In this document: in pieces, positions 16,862 to 24,275 of the stretch
Numbering within the stretch: the stretch's first letter is position 1
Layout of the letters: every line of letters begins with the position of its first letter
Source of the DNA: Caulobacter sp. Root655
GTDB taxonomy: Bacteria > Pseudomonadota > Alphaproteobacteria > Caulobacterales > Caulobacteraceae
DNA length: 61,630 bases
Assembly: GCF_001427665.1 (NCBI RefSeq)
Contig: NZ_LMHC01000003.1
Span: 15,019 to 76,648 of the forward strand
Direction of reading: 5' to 3'
Notes under the pieces: model-generated
Database searches by the model: none
Seen by the model: only the letters and a program-made list of their open reading frames with translations
What the model was told of the DNA's origin: nothing
Made by a program: the position numbers and the translations under genes

Positions 16862-17893
16862 TCAGCCTTCAACGCGATAGCGGCCTTCGGAGTCCGGGCA
16901 GACGCGCACGTAGCGGGTCTCGACCCGGCCGTTGTAGTCGGTGTCGGCCGGGGCCAGGCGGCAGCGCCGGCTGTAGTTGTCGTAGACGGCGCCGGAGCTG
17001 GCGCGATAGCGGTCGCTTTCGCGATAGGCGACGGTTTCGTCATAGTTCCAGTACTGGCCCCGGGTGTCGCAGCGGCCCCTGGCCGAGGCGTTGCCGATGC
17101 TGGCGCCGACGCCGGCCCCGACCAGGGCCCCCAGCACCGTACCCTCGGGCTTGGCGTTGCGGGCGGCGAGGTTCGAACCGGCCACGGCCCCGATCAGGGC
17201 GCCGATCACCCCGCCGGCCGTGGCGTTCTTCCGGGCGTCGACACGGCAGGGCATGTTGTACGAGGCATTGTCGCCGTAGGCGCCGGCATAGGGCGCGCCG
17301 TAGCGCGTCGCGTATTCCGGATAGCGCCGGTCATAGGTCCCGGAGCCATAACGCCGGTCGTAGTCGGCGCGAGCCCGCTCGTATTCGGCCCGGTCGCGAT
17401 CGTACTGGGCGCGCTGGCTCTGATAATCGCCGTTGTCGCCATAGAGGCGGCCGTCGGCGCTGAACCGGGTGGCGTAGTCCGGATAGCGCCGGTCATAGGT
17501 CCCGACGCCGTAGCGGCGGTCGTAGTCGCGGCGGGCCTCCTCATAGGCCAGGCGGTCGCGTTCGTAGGTCTGCTGTTCGCTGTAGTAGGAGCCGCCGCCG
17601 TAGGTGGGGCTGTAATAACGCGTCGCGTACTCCGGATAGCGGCGGTCATAGGCCCCCGAGCCGTAGCGGCGGTCATAGCGGGCGCGGGCGCGCTCATAGC
17701 GGGCGCGTTCCTCCATGTAGGCCCTCTGTTGAGCCCGATAGTCGGCCGAGCGCTCGTCATAGGCGGCGCGCTGGTCTCCATAGGTCTGCAGGCGTTGCTG
17801 ATAGGCCGCGTCGGCCGATTGGGCGAACGCAGGCGCGGTCACGCTCAGGGCGACGGCCGAGGCCATCAACCACGCGGTTGTTCTGGAAGTCAT
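16862..17893 (-). CDS. Secreted repeat protein with Tyr/Arg-rich repeats and glycine zipper
   Basis: A 343-residue exported protein. A signal peptide covers about 1-25 (WLMASAVALSVTAPAFAQ). Three tandem units of about 50 residues follow, each with YxxARxxYDRRYGxGxYDRR, then YPxYATR, and a variable Tyr/Gly spacer. Near residues 210-265 comes a glycine zipper (GGVIGALIGAVAGSN then GTVLGALVGAGVGASIGN) and a C-terminal domain with Cys residues and YVRVCPDSEGRYRVEG. The start at 17893 is chosen because GGAG lies seven bases before this ATG; an ATG 18 bases upstream overlaps that site. The repeats look like a surface-exposed or wall-binding region. I recognise only the glycine zipper as a known module. 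Confidence 0.85.
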   Translation of the reverse strand: MTSRTTAWLMASAVALSVTAPAFAQSADAAYQQRLQTYGDQRAAYDERSADYRAQQRAYMEERARYERARARYDRRYGSGAYDRRYPEYATRYYSPTYGGGSYYSEQQTYERDRLAYEEARRDYDRRYGVGTYDRRYPDYATRFSADGRLYGDNGDYQSQRAQYDRDRAEYERARADYDRRYGSGTYDRRYPEYATRYGAPYAGAYGDNASYNMPCRVDARKNATAGGVIGALIGAVAGSNLAARNAKPEGTVLGALVGAGVGASIGNASARGRCDTRGQYWNYDETVAYRESDRYRASSGAVYDNYSRRCRLAPADTDYNGRVETRYVRVCPDSEGRYRVEG

Positions 17894-18005
17894 GGAAGGT
17901 CTCCGTTCCAACGAACGGATCGACGTCGGGCCCCCGAAAACGACGAGCCGTCAATCCTGAAGTGTCCCTGAGTATTAAAAGCCCAGCGACGGCTCAGGTT
18001 CCGGA

Positions 18006-18761
18006 TCAGTCCTTGGTCACGGTCATCATGTAGTTGACGCCGACGTCGGTCGAGCGGCTCCAGCGGCCGGTCATCGGGTTGTAGGCCACGCCGAACGGGC
18101 CGTGCACGGCCACCGGCTGGCCGGCCAGGAAGGCGCGCAGCTCCTCGGGTTTCAGGAACTGCTTCCAGTCGTGGGTGCCGGGCGGCACCCAGCGCAGCAC
18201 GTATTCGGCCCCGATCTTGGCCAGGGCCAGGGCCTTGAGCGTGCGGTTGAGGGTGGCGACGATCAGCAGGCCGCCGGGGGCGAGCAAGCGCGAGCAAGTC
18301 CGAAGGAATTCTCCGGGGTCGGCGACGTGCTCGATGACCTCCATGGTCAGCACCAGGTCGAACGGACCGGCGCCCTCGGCCAGCAGCTGTTCGGCGGTGG
18401 CGGGACGGTAGCCGATCTCCAGCCCCTGGCCGGCGGCGTGGGCGGCGGCGGTCTTGATGTTGTTCTCCGAGGCGTCGATGGCGGTGACCTCGAAGCCCAG
18501 TCGGGCCATCGGCTCGCTGAGCAACCCGCCGCCGCAGCCGACGTCCAGCAGGGACAAGCCCTCGAACGGGCTGCGCGCGTTGCCGTCGCGGTCGAACCGC
18601 GCCAGGGCCTGTTCGCGGATGAACGCCAGCCGGCAGGGGTTGAACACGTGCAGCGGCGCGAACTTGCCGTGCGGATCCCACCACTCGGCGGCGATGGCCG
18701 AGAACCGCGCCACGTCGGCGGGGTCGATGCTCCAGGAGGGGGGGGCGGGGGTCTGAGTCAT
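18006..18761 (-). CDS. ubiG: Bifunctional ubiquinone O-methyltransferase
   Basis: 251 residues. UbiG catalyses both O-methylations in ubiquinone synthesis. The family start [29 protein letters not shown] is clear, followed by the SAM-binding [52 protein letters not shown] and the C-terminal [16 protein letters not shown]. The ATG at 18761 ([10 protein letters not shown]) is preferred to one at 18815, since the extra 18 residues are Arg/Gly-rich and unlike the family. In many alphaproteobacteria ubiG sits next to lysC, divergently; here two unrelated genes lie between them. Confidence 0.93.
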   Translation of the reverse strand: MTQTPAPPSWSIDPADVARFSAIAAEWWDPHGKFAPLHVFNPCRLAFIREQALARFDRDGNARSPFEGLSLLDVGCGGGLLSEPMARLGFEVTAIDASENNIKTAAAHAAGQGLEIGYRPATAEQLLAEGAGPFDLVLTMEVIEHVADPGEFLRTCSRLLAPGGLLIVATLNRTLKALALAKIGAEYVLRWVPPGTHDWKQFLKPEELRAFLAGQPVAVHGPFGVAYNPMTGRWSRSTDVGVNYMMTVTKD

Positions 18762-18811
18762 GGTCAGCGTATCAGCACGACTTCGACCCCGAGGTCCAGA
18801 TCGACCCCGGC

Positions 18812-19150
18812 TCATCGTGACCGCGACGGTCCCAACTGCGCGACGATCCGGCTCCGCAATGGCGCGAACTCGGGTGGCAGGCGGTCCAGCAGGAAGCGTT
18901 CGAGGCTGAACGAGGGGTCGTCGAACACCGCGTGCGGGGCGCGGACATGGCCCTTGTAGATCCGGCGCGTTCCGGACCGGTCGGCGCAGACGAAACCCCG
19001 ATAGCCGAGGGCCGGCGGGTCGGGCGCGGCGGACGCGGCGGACGCGGGCGACAACCGGCCTTGCAGTTTCAGGAATTCCCGGTGGTTGCGCTCGTCGAGC
19101 CGCCAGCGTGGGTTGGGCCTGCCGCTGAACACGTCGAGCTCGACGAGCAT
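18812..19150 (-). CDS. Uncharacterised FSGRPNPxW-module protein (stand-alone)
   Basis: 112 residues with no signal peptide or membrane segment. It consists of one module: [16 protein letters not shown] near residues 5-20, a variable Ala/Pro/Ser-rich loop, [40 protein letters not shown] and a basic tail. The same order of motifs (FSGRPNPxW, then LGYR, then a hydrophobic helix) opens the next gene at 19161-20081, so the two are diverged paralogues of the module. The start is eleven bases after the stop of that gene, implying one operon, although the site before this ATG is weak. I know the FSGRPNPxW pattern only from unnamed proteins; no function can be assigned. Confidence 0.75.
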   Translation of the reverse strand: MLVELDVFSGRPNPRWRLDERNHREFLKLQGRLSPASAASAAPDPPALGYRGFVCADRSGTRRIYKGHVRAPHAVFDDPSFSLERFLLDRLPPEFAPLRSRIVAQLGPSRSR

Positions 19151-19160
19151 GGGGAACCGT

Positions 19161-20081
19161 TCAGTTGATGACGACGGATTTGCCAGCGTAGAAATAGCCG
19201 CAGAAATCCGTGTAGCCGCCTCGATTGCAGGTCTCTGGATTCGTGATCAGCACGTTGCTGTTGTCAACGTTTCGCGCCGCCGTCTGCCCGGGCTTGTGTC
19301 CCCAGAATCCGCCCCGCTGGTGGCGATACCAGTGGTAGTCCCAGCCCGGATCGATCACCAGCGCCATCAGGCGCCGCGGCCATTCGCTCTGGGGCAGGCA
19401 GTCGCAACGTTTTTTCAGGCCGTCGGCCATGGCGGCGACCGTGACGGTGTTGCAGGCCATGGTGTTGGTCATGGCGCCGTGCGCGCGGCCGGGCTGGGCG
19501 AAGGTGTTGGTGCGCCAGTTGCGGGCGTAGTTGTAGCAGTTGTTGTAGGGCTGGGTCGCCGCGTTGTTCCAGAAGCTCGGATTGTACTGGCTGACCTCGT
19601 ACTGGCACTGGTCGCATTTGGTGTCGGGGATCGTGGTCCGCAGCGGGCTCGAGGGCGGCGGCGGCGGCGGCGGACCGGGCCGGGGCGGGTCCTTGAAGAA
19701 GCGGTCCAGGCGTTCCAGGGCCAGGTCGCGCAGCTTCTTGTCCAGCGGCGTGATCTGGTGCTCCAGCAGCTTGACCTCCGAGCGCGACGGCATGCTCTCG
19801 ATGAACAGCCGCGCCAGGGCGTGGGCGGCCGCCGGGTCGCCAGCCGCCGTCGAGCCCAGGGAAAACTTCTTGGGCACGCCGCGGCGGACCGGTTCGTCGT
19901 CGGCGAACAGCTCGAGCTTCACCTCGCGGTAGCCCAGGCCGTTGAAGCCCGCGCCTGGCTTGGCCACGGCCTTCGGGCGCTCGGCCACCTGGCCCAGCAG
20001 CCTGTTGGCGACCGCGGTGTCGGTGATGAGCCAGACCGGGTTGGGCCGGCCCGAAAACAGGTCGATTTCAATGCGTAGCAA
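19161..20081 (-). CDS. Uncharacterised protein: FSGRPNPxW module fused to Cys/His-rich C-terminal domain
   Basis: 306 residues. Residues 1-125 form the FSGRPNPxW module (IDLFSGRPNPVWLITD, GLGYREVKLEL, LARLFIESMP). A proline-rich linker (RPGPPPPPPPSSPL) follows at about 138-155. The C-terminal domain has a CDQC pair, NNCYNYARNWRTNTFAQPGR, a CDC pair, then ALVIDPGWDYHWYRHQ, WGHKPGQ and YTDFCGYFYAG. The Cys in NNCYNYA followed by His in DYHWYRH is the order of a papain- or NlpC/P60-like Cys-His hydrolase; that is inference from motif order only. No secretion signal is visible. The TTG at 20081 is decided by AGGAGGA six bases upstream; the open frame before it is not coding. It lies in the usually close ubiG-lysC interval. 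Confidence 0.75.
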   Translation of the reverse strand: MLRIEIDLFSGRPNPVWLITDTAVANRLLGQVAERPKAVAKPGAGFNGLGYREVKLELFADDEPVRRGVPKKFSLGSTAAGDPAAAHALARLFIESMPSRSEVKLLEHQITPLDKKLRDLALERLDRFFKDPPRPGPPPPPPPSSPLRTTIPDTKCDQCQYEVSQYNPSFWNNAATQPYNNCYNYARNWRTNTFAQPGRAHGAMTNTMACNTVTVAAMADGLKKRCDCLPQSEWPRRLMALVIDPGWDYHWYRHQRGGFWGHKPGQTAARNVDNSNVLITNPETCNRGGYTDFCGYFYAGKSVVIN

Positions 20082-20373
20082 CGTCCGTCCTCCTCGTTGG
20101 TGGTGACCCCCCACGCAGGTAAGCGACATCGACTGGCGTGAATTTCACACGCTATGAGAGTGTAGCGCCAGAAATGCACGCAATGCAATTGTGACGGGTG
20201 GAACGGGGTTGGCGCCACTCCCGGCTGCGTCATGACGGGACCGGGCGCGAAAAAGACGCCGCCGCGACATTGCCGTTGCGCCTTCGCGCCGCTAGAAGAC
20301 CGCGGCTTGCGCGTCCGGCGACGTTCCGCCGTGCGCGGCGCAAGAATTGACCTTAGGTTTCGAGGGGTAGGGC

Positions 20374-21621
20374 GTGTCACGTCTGGTGATGAAGTTCGGC
20401 GGCACCTCGGTGGCCGACCTGGAGCGCATCCGCCGGGTGGCGCGTCTGGTCGCCGCCGAGCTGGCGACCGGCAAGCGGATCGCGGTGGTGGTCTCGGCGA
20501 TGTCGGGCAAGACCAACGAGCTGGTGGCCTGGACCGACGGCTGCGGCCGGGCGGCCGAAGGCCTGCCGGAGTCGGACGACGAGTACGACGCCATCGTCGC
20601 GTCCGGTGAACAGGTGACGGCCGGCTTGCTGGCCATGACCCTGCGCAACATGGGGATCAACGCCCGCTCGTTCCTGGGCTGGCAGGTGCCGATTCTCACC
20701 GACGAGGCCCACGGCCGCGCCCGGATCGAGGACATCCCGCCCGACAACCTCAACGCCGTGCTCGACGCCGGCCAGGTGGCTGTGATCGCCGGCTTCCAGG
20801 GCGTGACCGCCGGCGGCCGCATCACCACCCTGGGCCGGGGCGGCTCGGACACCAGCGCCGTGGCCATCGCCGCGGCCCTGAAGGCGGCCTGCGACATCTA
20901 TACCGACGTCGACGGCGTCTACACCACAGACCCGCGGATCGAGAGCAAGGCCCGCCGCCTGGCCAAGATCTCCTACGAAGAAATGCTGGAAATGGCCTCG
21001 CTGGGGGCCAAGGTGTTGCAGACCCGTTCGGTCGAGATGGCCATGGCCCATCGCGTGCCGGTGCGGGTGCTGTCGAGTTTCGTCGAACCCGGGGAAGCTC
21101 CCGGCCAAGGTACGATCGTCTGCGACGAGGAAGAAATCATGGAAAAGCGCATCGTCTCGGGCGTCGCCTATAGCCGCGACGAGGCCAAGATCACCCTGCT
21201 GGGCCTGCCCGATCATCCGGGCGTGTCGTCGCAGATCTTCGGCCGGCTGGCCGACGCCAACGTCAATGTCGACATGATCGTGCAGTCGCGCGCCCGCAGC
21301 GCCGACACCGCCAACATGGAGTTCACGGTCGGCAAGCGCGACGCCGTCCGCGCCGTCGAGATCGTCCGCAAGGCCCAGGCCGAGATCGGCTTCGAGGACG
21401 TGGCGGTCAACGAGGACGTGGCCAAGGTGTCGGTGATCGGCGTGGGCATGCGTTCGCATGCCGGCGTCGCCCAGTCGATGTTCCAGGCCCTGGCCGAGAA
21501 GAACATCAACATCCAGGTGATCTCGACCTCGGAGATCAAGATCAGCGTGCTGATCGACGCGGCCTATACCGAACTGGCCGTGCGGGCGCTGCACGCGGCT
21601 TACGGGCTGGATCAGCTGTAG
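20374..21621 (+). CDS. lysC: Aspartate kinase
   Basis: 415 residues. It phosphorylates aspartate, the first step to lysine, threonine, methionine and diaminopimelate. Kinase domain: LVMKFGGTSVADLERI at the N-terminus, VVSAMSGKTNELV, SGEQVTAGLLAMTL, and RGGSDTSAVAIAAAL with DIYTDVDGVYTTDPR. Two ACT domains follow near residues 265-330 and 345-410 (KITLLGLPDHPGVSSQIF; VSVIGVGMRSHAGVAQSMF), so the enzyme is probably feedback-regulated. Alphaproteobacterial genes of this type can also use an internal start for a regulatory subunit; an ATG at 21139 (MEKRIVSGVAYSRDE) would fit, as inference. The GTG start at 20374 has GAGGGG ten bases upstream. Confidence 0.96.
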   Translation: MSRLVMKFGGTSVADLERIRRVARLVAAELATGKRIAVVVSAMSGKTNELVAWTDGCGRAAEGLPESDDEYDAIVASGEQVTAGLLAMTLRNMGINARSFLGWQVPILTDEAHGRARIEDIPPDNLNAVLDAGQVAVIAGFQGVTAGGRITTLGRGGSDTSAVAIAAALKAACDIYTDVDGVYTTDPRIESKARRLAKISYEEMLEMASLGAKVLQTRSVEMAMAHRVPVRVLSSFVEPGEAPGQGTIVCDEEEIMEKRIVSGVAYSRDEAKITLLGLPDHPGVSSQIFGRLADANVNVDMIVQSRARSADTANMEFTVGKRDAVRAVEIVRKAQAEIGFEDVAVNEDVAKVSVIGVGMRSHAGVAQSMFQALAEKNINIQVISTSEIKISVLIDAAYTELAVRALHAAYGLDQL

Positions 21622-21633
21622 GCTGAAACGCCC

Positions 21634-21750
21634 TGCGTCCTTCGAGGCTCGCCCGCGGCTCGCACCTCAGGATGAGGTATTTTGTGATGCCGGTCGGTTT
21701 GAGAATCTCCTCATCCTGAGGCGCCCGCGCAGCGGGCCTCGAAGGACGCA
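21634..21750. repeat. Palindromic repeat, TGCGTCCTTCGAGGC family, copy 1
   Basis: Begins tgcgtccttcgaggc and ends gcctcgaaggacgca, exact inverted ends. Inner arms ctcaggatgagg and cctcatcctgagg flank a variable centre of about 30 bases. The same element occurs at 23327, 33014 and 59659 and, inside out, within 34005-34206. It lies directly after lysC and could also terminate transcription. Confidence 0.9.
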
Positions 21751-21815
21751 CGGCGTTAGCTAAATGTCGCCTTCTGACGGTATGAGCCTGTAAACGTCAC
21801 CCCCAAGGAGTTCCC

Positions 21816-22277
21816 ATGTCGGTGTTCAGGTTCGACCCCGAGCGCAAGTCCGTCACCTTCGAGGGCGATGCGGGCCTGGACCTGCTGTACGACCTGTTGC
21901 TGCGCGCCAAGTTCGGCGACGGCTACGAGAAGCCGTTGCTGGTCAGCCCGTGGCTGGCGGCCCTGCTCAAGCAACTGGACCAGTTCCTGCCCGACGACGG
22001 CCAGTGGTTCCCCGAGCAGCCCGGCCGGCCGATCTTCGACGAGGACGACCTGCTGGCCATGGGCGACGCTGTGATCGAGGAAGGCCACACCGTCGGCTGG
22101 TGGACCATGACCGAGCCCGAGAAGCGCGCCTATTTGCGCGACACCATCGCCGCCCCACATCCTTTGACGGACGCCGAGGTCGAGTTCATCGAGGCCGACA
22201 TCGACGCGGCGGTCGAGCAGGCTCGGCAACTGGTCGAGTCGATCAGCGCGCCGTTGGCCCTGCCGGGGCACGGCTAG
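21816..22277 (+). CDS. Hypothetical protein
   Basis: 153 residues, acidic, no signal peptide or membrane segment. It begins MSVFRFDPERKSVTFEGDAGLDLLYDLLLRAK and contains many aromatic and acidic residues (FLPDDGQWFPEQPGRPIFDED, VGWWTMTEPEKRAYLRD) and a C-terminal amphipathic helix. Codon use matches the chromosome, and AAGGAG lies seven bases before the ATG, so it is real. I do not recognise a family. It sits between lysC and an EamA transporter, with repeats on the lysC side and a hairpin on the other. Confidence 0.75.
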   Translation: MSVFRFDPERKSVTFEGDAGLDLLYDLLLRAKFGDGYEKPLLVSPWLAALLKQLDQFLPDDGQWFPEQPGRPIFDEDDLLAMGDAVIEEGHTVGWWTMTEPEKRAYLRDTIAAPHPLTDAEVEFIEADIDAAVEQARQLVESISAPLALPGHG

Positions 22278-22309
22278 CCCCCGCTCGTCATCGCCGCATT
22301 AAGCGGGGG
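22278..22309. terminator. Hairpin after the 21816 gene
   Basis: The 8-base arms cccccgct and agcggggg directly follow the stop codon, with a 16-base loop and no T run. The sequence resembles the stronger terminator at 53254 (CCCCCGC / GCGGGGG). It may end transcription weakly. Confidence 0.4.
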
Positions 22310-22371
22310 ATGAGCGGTCACGCTTGCGTGCCCCTAGCCTTCGTCAAGCCTCCCGAGCCAAGCTCCCAGCC

Positions 22372-23319
22372 ATGACCCACCAGCAACGCCTCCTGATCGG
22401 CCTGACCTGTGGCCTCGTCGCGGGGGCGTTCTGGGGCGGGGTGTTCCTGGCGCCGGAGTTGCTGGCCGCCTTCACGCCGCTGCAGATGACCGCCGGACGC
22501 TACGTCTGCTACGGCCTGGCCTCGGCGGCCCTGCTGGTCCCCAGCGCCCGAACGGTGCTGGCCAAGCTGACCCTCGTCGACTGGCGCGACCTGGCCGGGC
22601 TCAGCCTGCTGGGCAACATCGTCTATTACGTCTGCCTGGCGGTGTCGGTGCAGATCGCCGGGGTCGCGCCGGCCTCGCTGATCATCGGTCTCTTGCCGGT
22701 GACCATCACCCTGGTCGGGGCCAAGCGTGGCGAGGGCGTGGCCCTGCGCAAGCTGGCCGCGCCGTTGCTGCTGGTCGCCGCCGGCGTGCTCTGCATCAAT
22801 ATCGCCGCCTTCCAGACCGCCACCGGCGTCAGCGTGGCGCGGCTGTCGCTGGGCCTGCTGGCGGCGGCCGGGGCGCTGGCGGTGTGGACGGTCTATGCGG
22901 TGTGGAACGCCCGGCGGCTGGCGGCGACGCCACGCTTCACCGGCCACGAATGGTCGCTGCTGACCGGGGTGGTCACCGGCCTGCTGTCGCTGCTGCTGAT
23001 CATCCCGGCCTTCGCTCTGCCCGGCGCATCGCACCCGCAGGCCGCCTGGATGCTGTTCTGGGGCGTCAGCCTGGCCGTCGCCCTGGGGGCCTCGGTGATC
23101 GGCAACGGCCTGTGGAACACCGCCAGCCGTCTGCTGCCGCTCAGCCTGTCGGGCCAGTTGATCGTCTTCGAGACCCTGTTCGCCCTGCTGTACGGCTTCC
23201 TGCACGAGGGCCGATGGCCCCTGCCGCTGGAGACCGCCGCCATCGTCCTGATGCTGGCCGGGGTGCTGTGGTCGGTGCACCTGCATCGGCCGGCGGCGGA
23301 AGGGCATCCGGCGGAGTAG
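22372..23319 (+). CDS. EamA/DMT-family transporter
   Basis: 315 residues, about ten membrane spans in two EamA repeats. The first half includes LLIGLTCGLVAGAFWGGVFLAPELL and LAGLSLLGNIVYYVCLAVSVQIAGVAPASLIIGLLPV; the second includes LGLLAAAGALAVWTVYAVWN and GVSLAVALGASVIGNGLWN. Drug/metabolite transporters of this type export amino acids, metabolites or drugs; the substrate is not predictable. The ATG at 22372 (MTHQQRLLIGL) starts close to the first membrane span; an earlier ATG at 22324 would add 16 unrelated residues. It is monocistronic, with a palindromic repeat directly downstream. Confidence 0.88.
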   Translation: MTHQQRLLIGLTCGLVAGAFWGGVFLAPELLAAFTPLQMTAGRYVCYGLASAALLVPSARTVLAKLTLVDWRDLAGLSLLGNIVYYVCLAVSVQIAGVAPASLIIGLLPVTITLVGAKRGEGVALRKLAAPLLLVAAGVLCINIAAFQTATGVSVARLSLGLLAAAGALAVWTVYAVWNARRLAATPRFTGHEWSLLTGVVTGLLSLLLIIPAFALPGASHPQAAWMLFWGVSLAVALGASVIGNGLWNTASRLLPLSLSGQLIVFETLFALLYGFLHEGRWPLPLETAAIVLMLAGVLWSVHLHRPAAEGHPAE

Positions 23320-23326
23320 GGCTCAC

Positions 23327-23431
23327 TGCGTCCTTCGAGGCCCGCTGCGCGGGCGCCTCAGGATGAGGGGCTTTGTTGCTCTGACTTCCTCATCCTGAGG
23401 TGCGAGGCGTAGCCGAGCCTCGAAGGACGCA
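23327..23431. repeat. Palindromic repeat, TGCGTCCTTCGAGGC family, copy 2
   Basis: Same inverted ends as copy 1 (tgcgtccttcgaggc ... gcctcgaaggacgca) with ctcaggatgagg / cctcatcctgagg inside. It starts eight bases after the transporter stop. Confidence 0.9.
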
Positions 23432-23458
23432 CGGCGTCCCGCCGAACATGACCGCAAC

Positions 23459-23485
23459 CTGAACATCACCGTTCAGACCGGGTTC
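23459..23485. promoter_or_regulatory. Possible LexA (SOS) box upstream of a glycine-zipper gene
   Basis: GTTC, seven bases, GTTC at 23471-23485 matches the alphaproteobacterial LexA operator GTTC-N7-GTTC exactly. It overlaps a perfect inverted repeat CTGAAC / GTTCAG at 23459-23476. It lies about 85 bases before the ATG at 23569. One such match could occur by chance in a window this long. Confidence 0.35.
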
Positions 23486-23568
23486 AACGCCGATTTGCGA
23501 AAAGGGTCCCAACAGCGCCGCACCGGACTTCTTCCGATCTGGCGACGCTTCGAAAAGGAAGCAGTGCC

Positions 23569-24075
23569 ATGAAGACCCTCGGTAAGTTCACGAAGATCGC
23601 CGTCGCCGCGGCCGTGACCGGCGCCCTCGTCCTGCCCGCCTCGGCCGCCTTCGCCGGTGACCGCAACAACAAGACCGAGCGCGCCATCCTCGGCGCCCTG
23701 ATCGGCGGCATCGCCGGCGCGGCCCTGTCGGACGGCGACAAGGGCGGCATCGCCATCGGCGCCGTCGCCGGCGCCGCCCTCGGCGCCTCGACCGGCCACG
23801 GCGACCGTTACGACCGTCGCTATTCCAGCGGCTATCGCGACACCCGCTACGGCGCCGGCTACGGGTCGAGCTACAACAGCGGCTACGGCCACAACAACGG
23901 CTATGGCCAGTACGGCAACGGCAACGGCTACGGCCAGTCGGGTTACGGCCAATCGGGCTACGACCACCGCTACGAAGGTCGCCGTGACCGCGACGACCGC
24001 GGCGACCGCTACAACACCGGCTACCGCTACGACGGTAACGGCTATGGCAATGGTTACTACGGCCAGCGCCGCTAA
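23569..24075 (+). CDS. Secreted glycine-zipper protein with Tyr/Gly/Asn-rich tail
   Basis: 168 residues. A signal peptide covers about 1-29 (IAVAAAVTGALVLPASAAFAG). A glycine zipper follows at about 38-78 (AILGALIGGIAGAALSDG then GGIAIGAVAGAALGASTG). The rest is low complexity, with repeated short units such as GYG, NGYGQ and SGYGQ and a charged RRDRDDRGDR block, ending GNGYYGQRR. It probably inserts in or coats the outer membrane; the tail could be disordered or adhesive. GAAAAGGAAG upstream gives a good ribosome binding site, and a possible SOS box lies further upstream. A clear terminator follows. Function unknown. Confidence 0.85.
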   Translation: MKTLGKFTKIAVAAAVTGALVLPASAAFAGDRNNKTERAILGALIGGIAGAALSDGDKGGIAIGAVAGAALGASTGHGDRYDRRYSSGYRDTRYGAGYGSSYNSGYGHNNGYGQYGNGNGYGQSGYGQSGYDHRYEGRRDRDDRGDRYNTGYRYDGNGYGNGYYGQRR

Positions 24076-24098
24076 CGGCTGATCCCCGCGAGCGATCC

Positions 24099-24130
24099 GG
24101 CGCCGTCCCTCCCGAGGGGCGGCGCCTTTT
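24099..24130 (+). terminator. Rho-independent terminator
   Basis: A 7-base perfect stem ggcgccg / cggcgcc with additional inner pairing (ccct / aggg) and a tttt run, 24 bases after the glycine-zipper gene stop. Confidence 0.75.
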
Positions 24131-24275
24131 CGTGCGCCATCGGCGATTTGACCGCGAGCGAACGCTGTGCGGCGCGCGAAATCTGCTATAGCCCGCTCGG
24201 AGCGATCCGGCTTCTTAACCCCTGGCGCGTCCAGTCAGGCTAAGCCGCGTCGAGCAAGGGAGTGCGCGCGAAAAC

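Noticed and set aside
17165..17185. gttcgaac sequence considered as a tRNA T-arm
   Set aside because: It lies inside the coding frame of the repeat protein and no acceptor or anticodon stem surrounds it. No tRNA was found in the window.
21634..23431. Repeated palindromes considered as a CRISPR array or insertion-sequence ends
   Set aside because: Copies are kilobases apart with genes between, and no transposase gene is enclosed.
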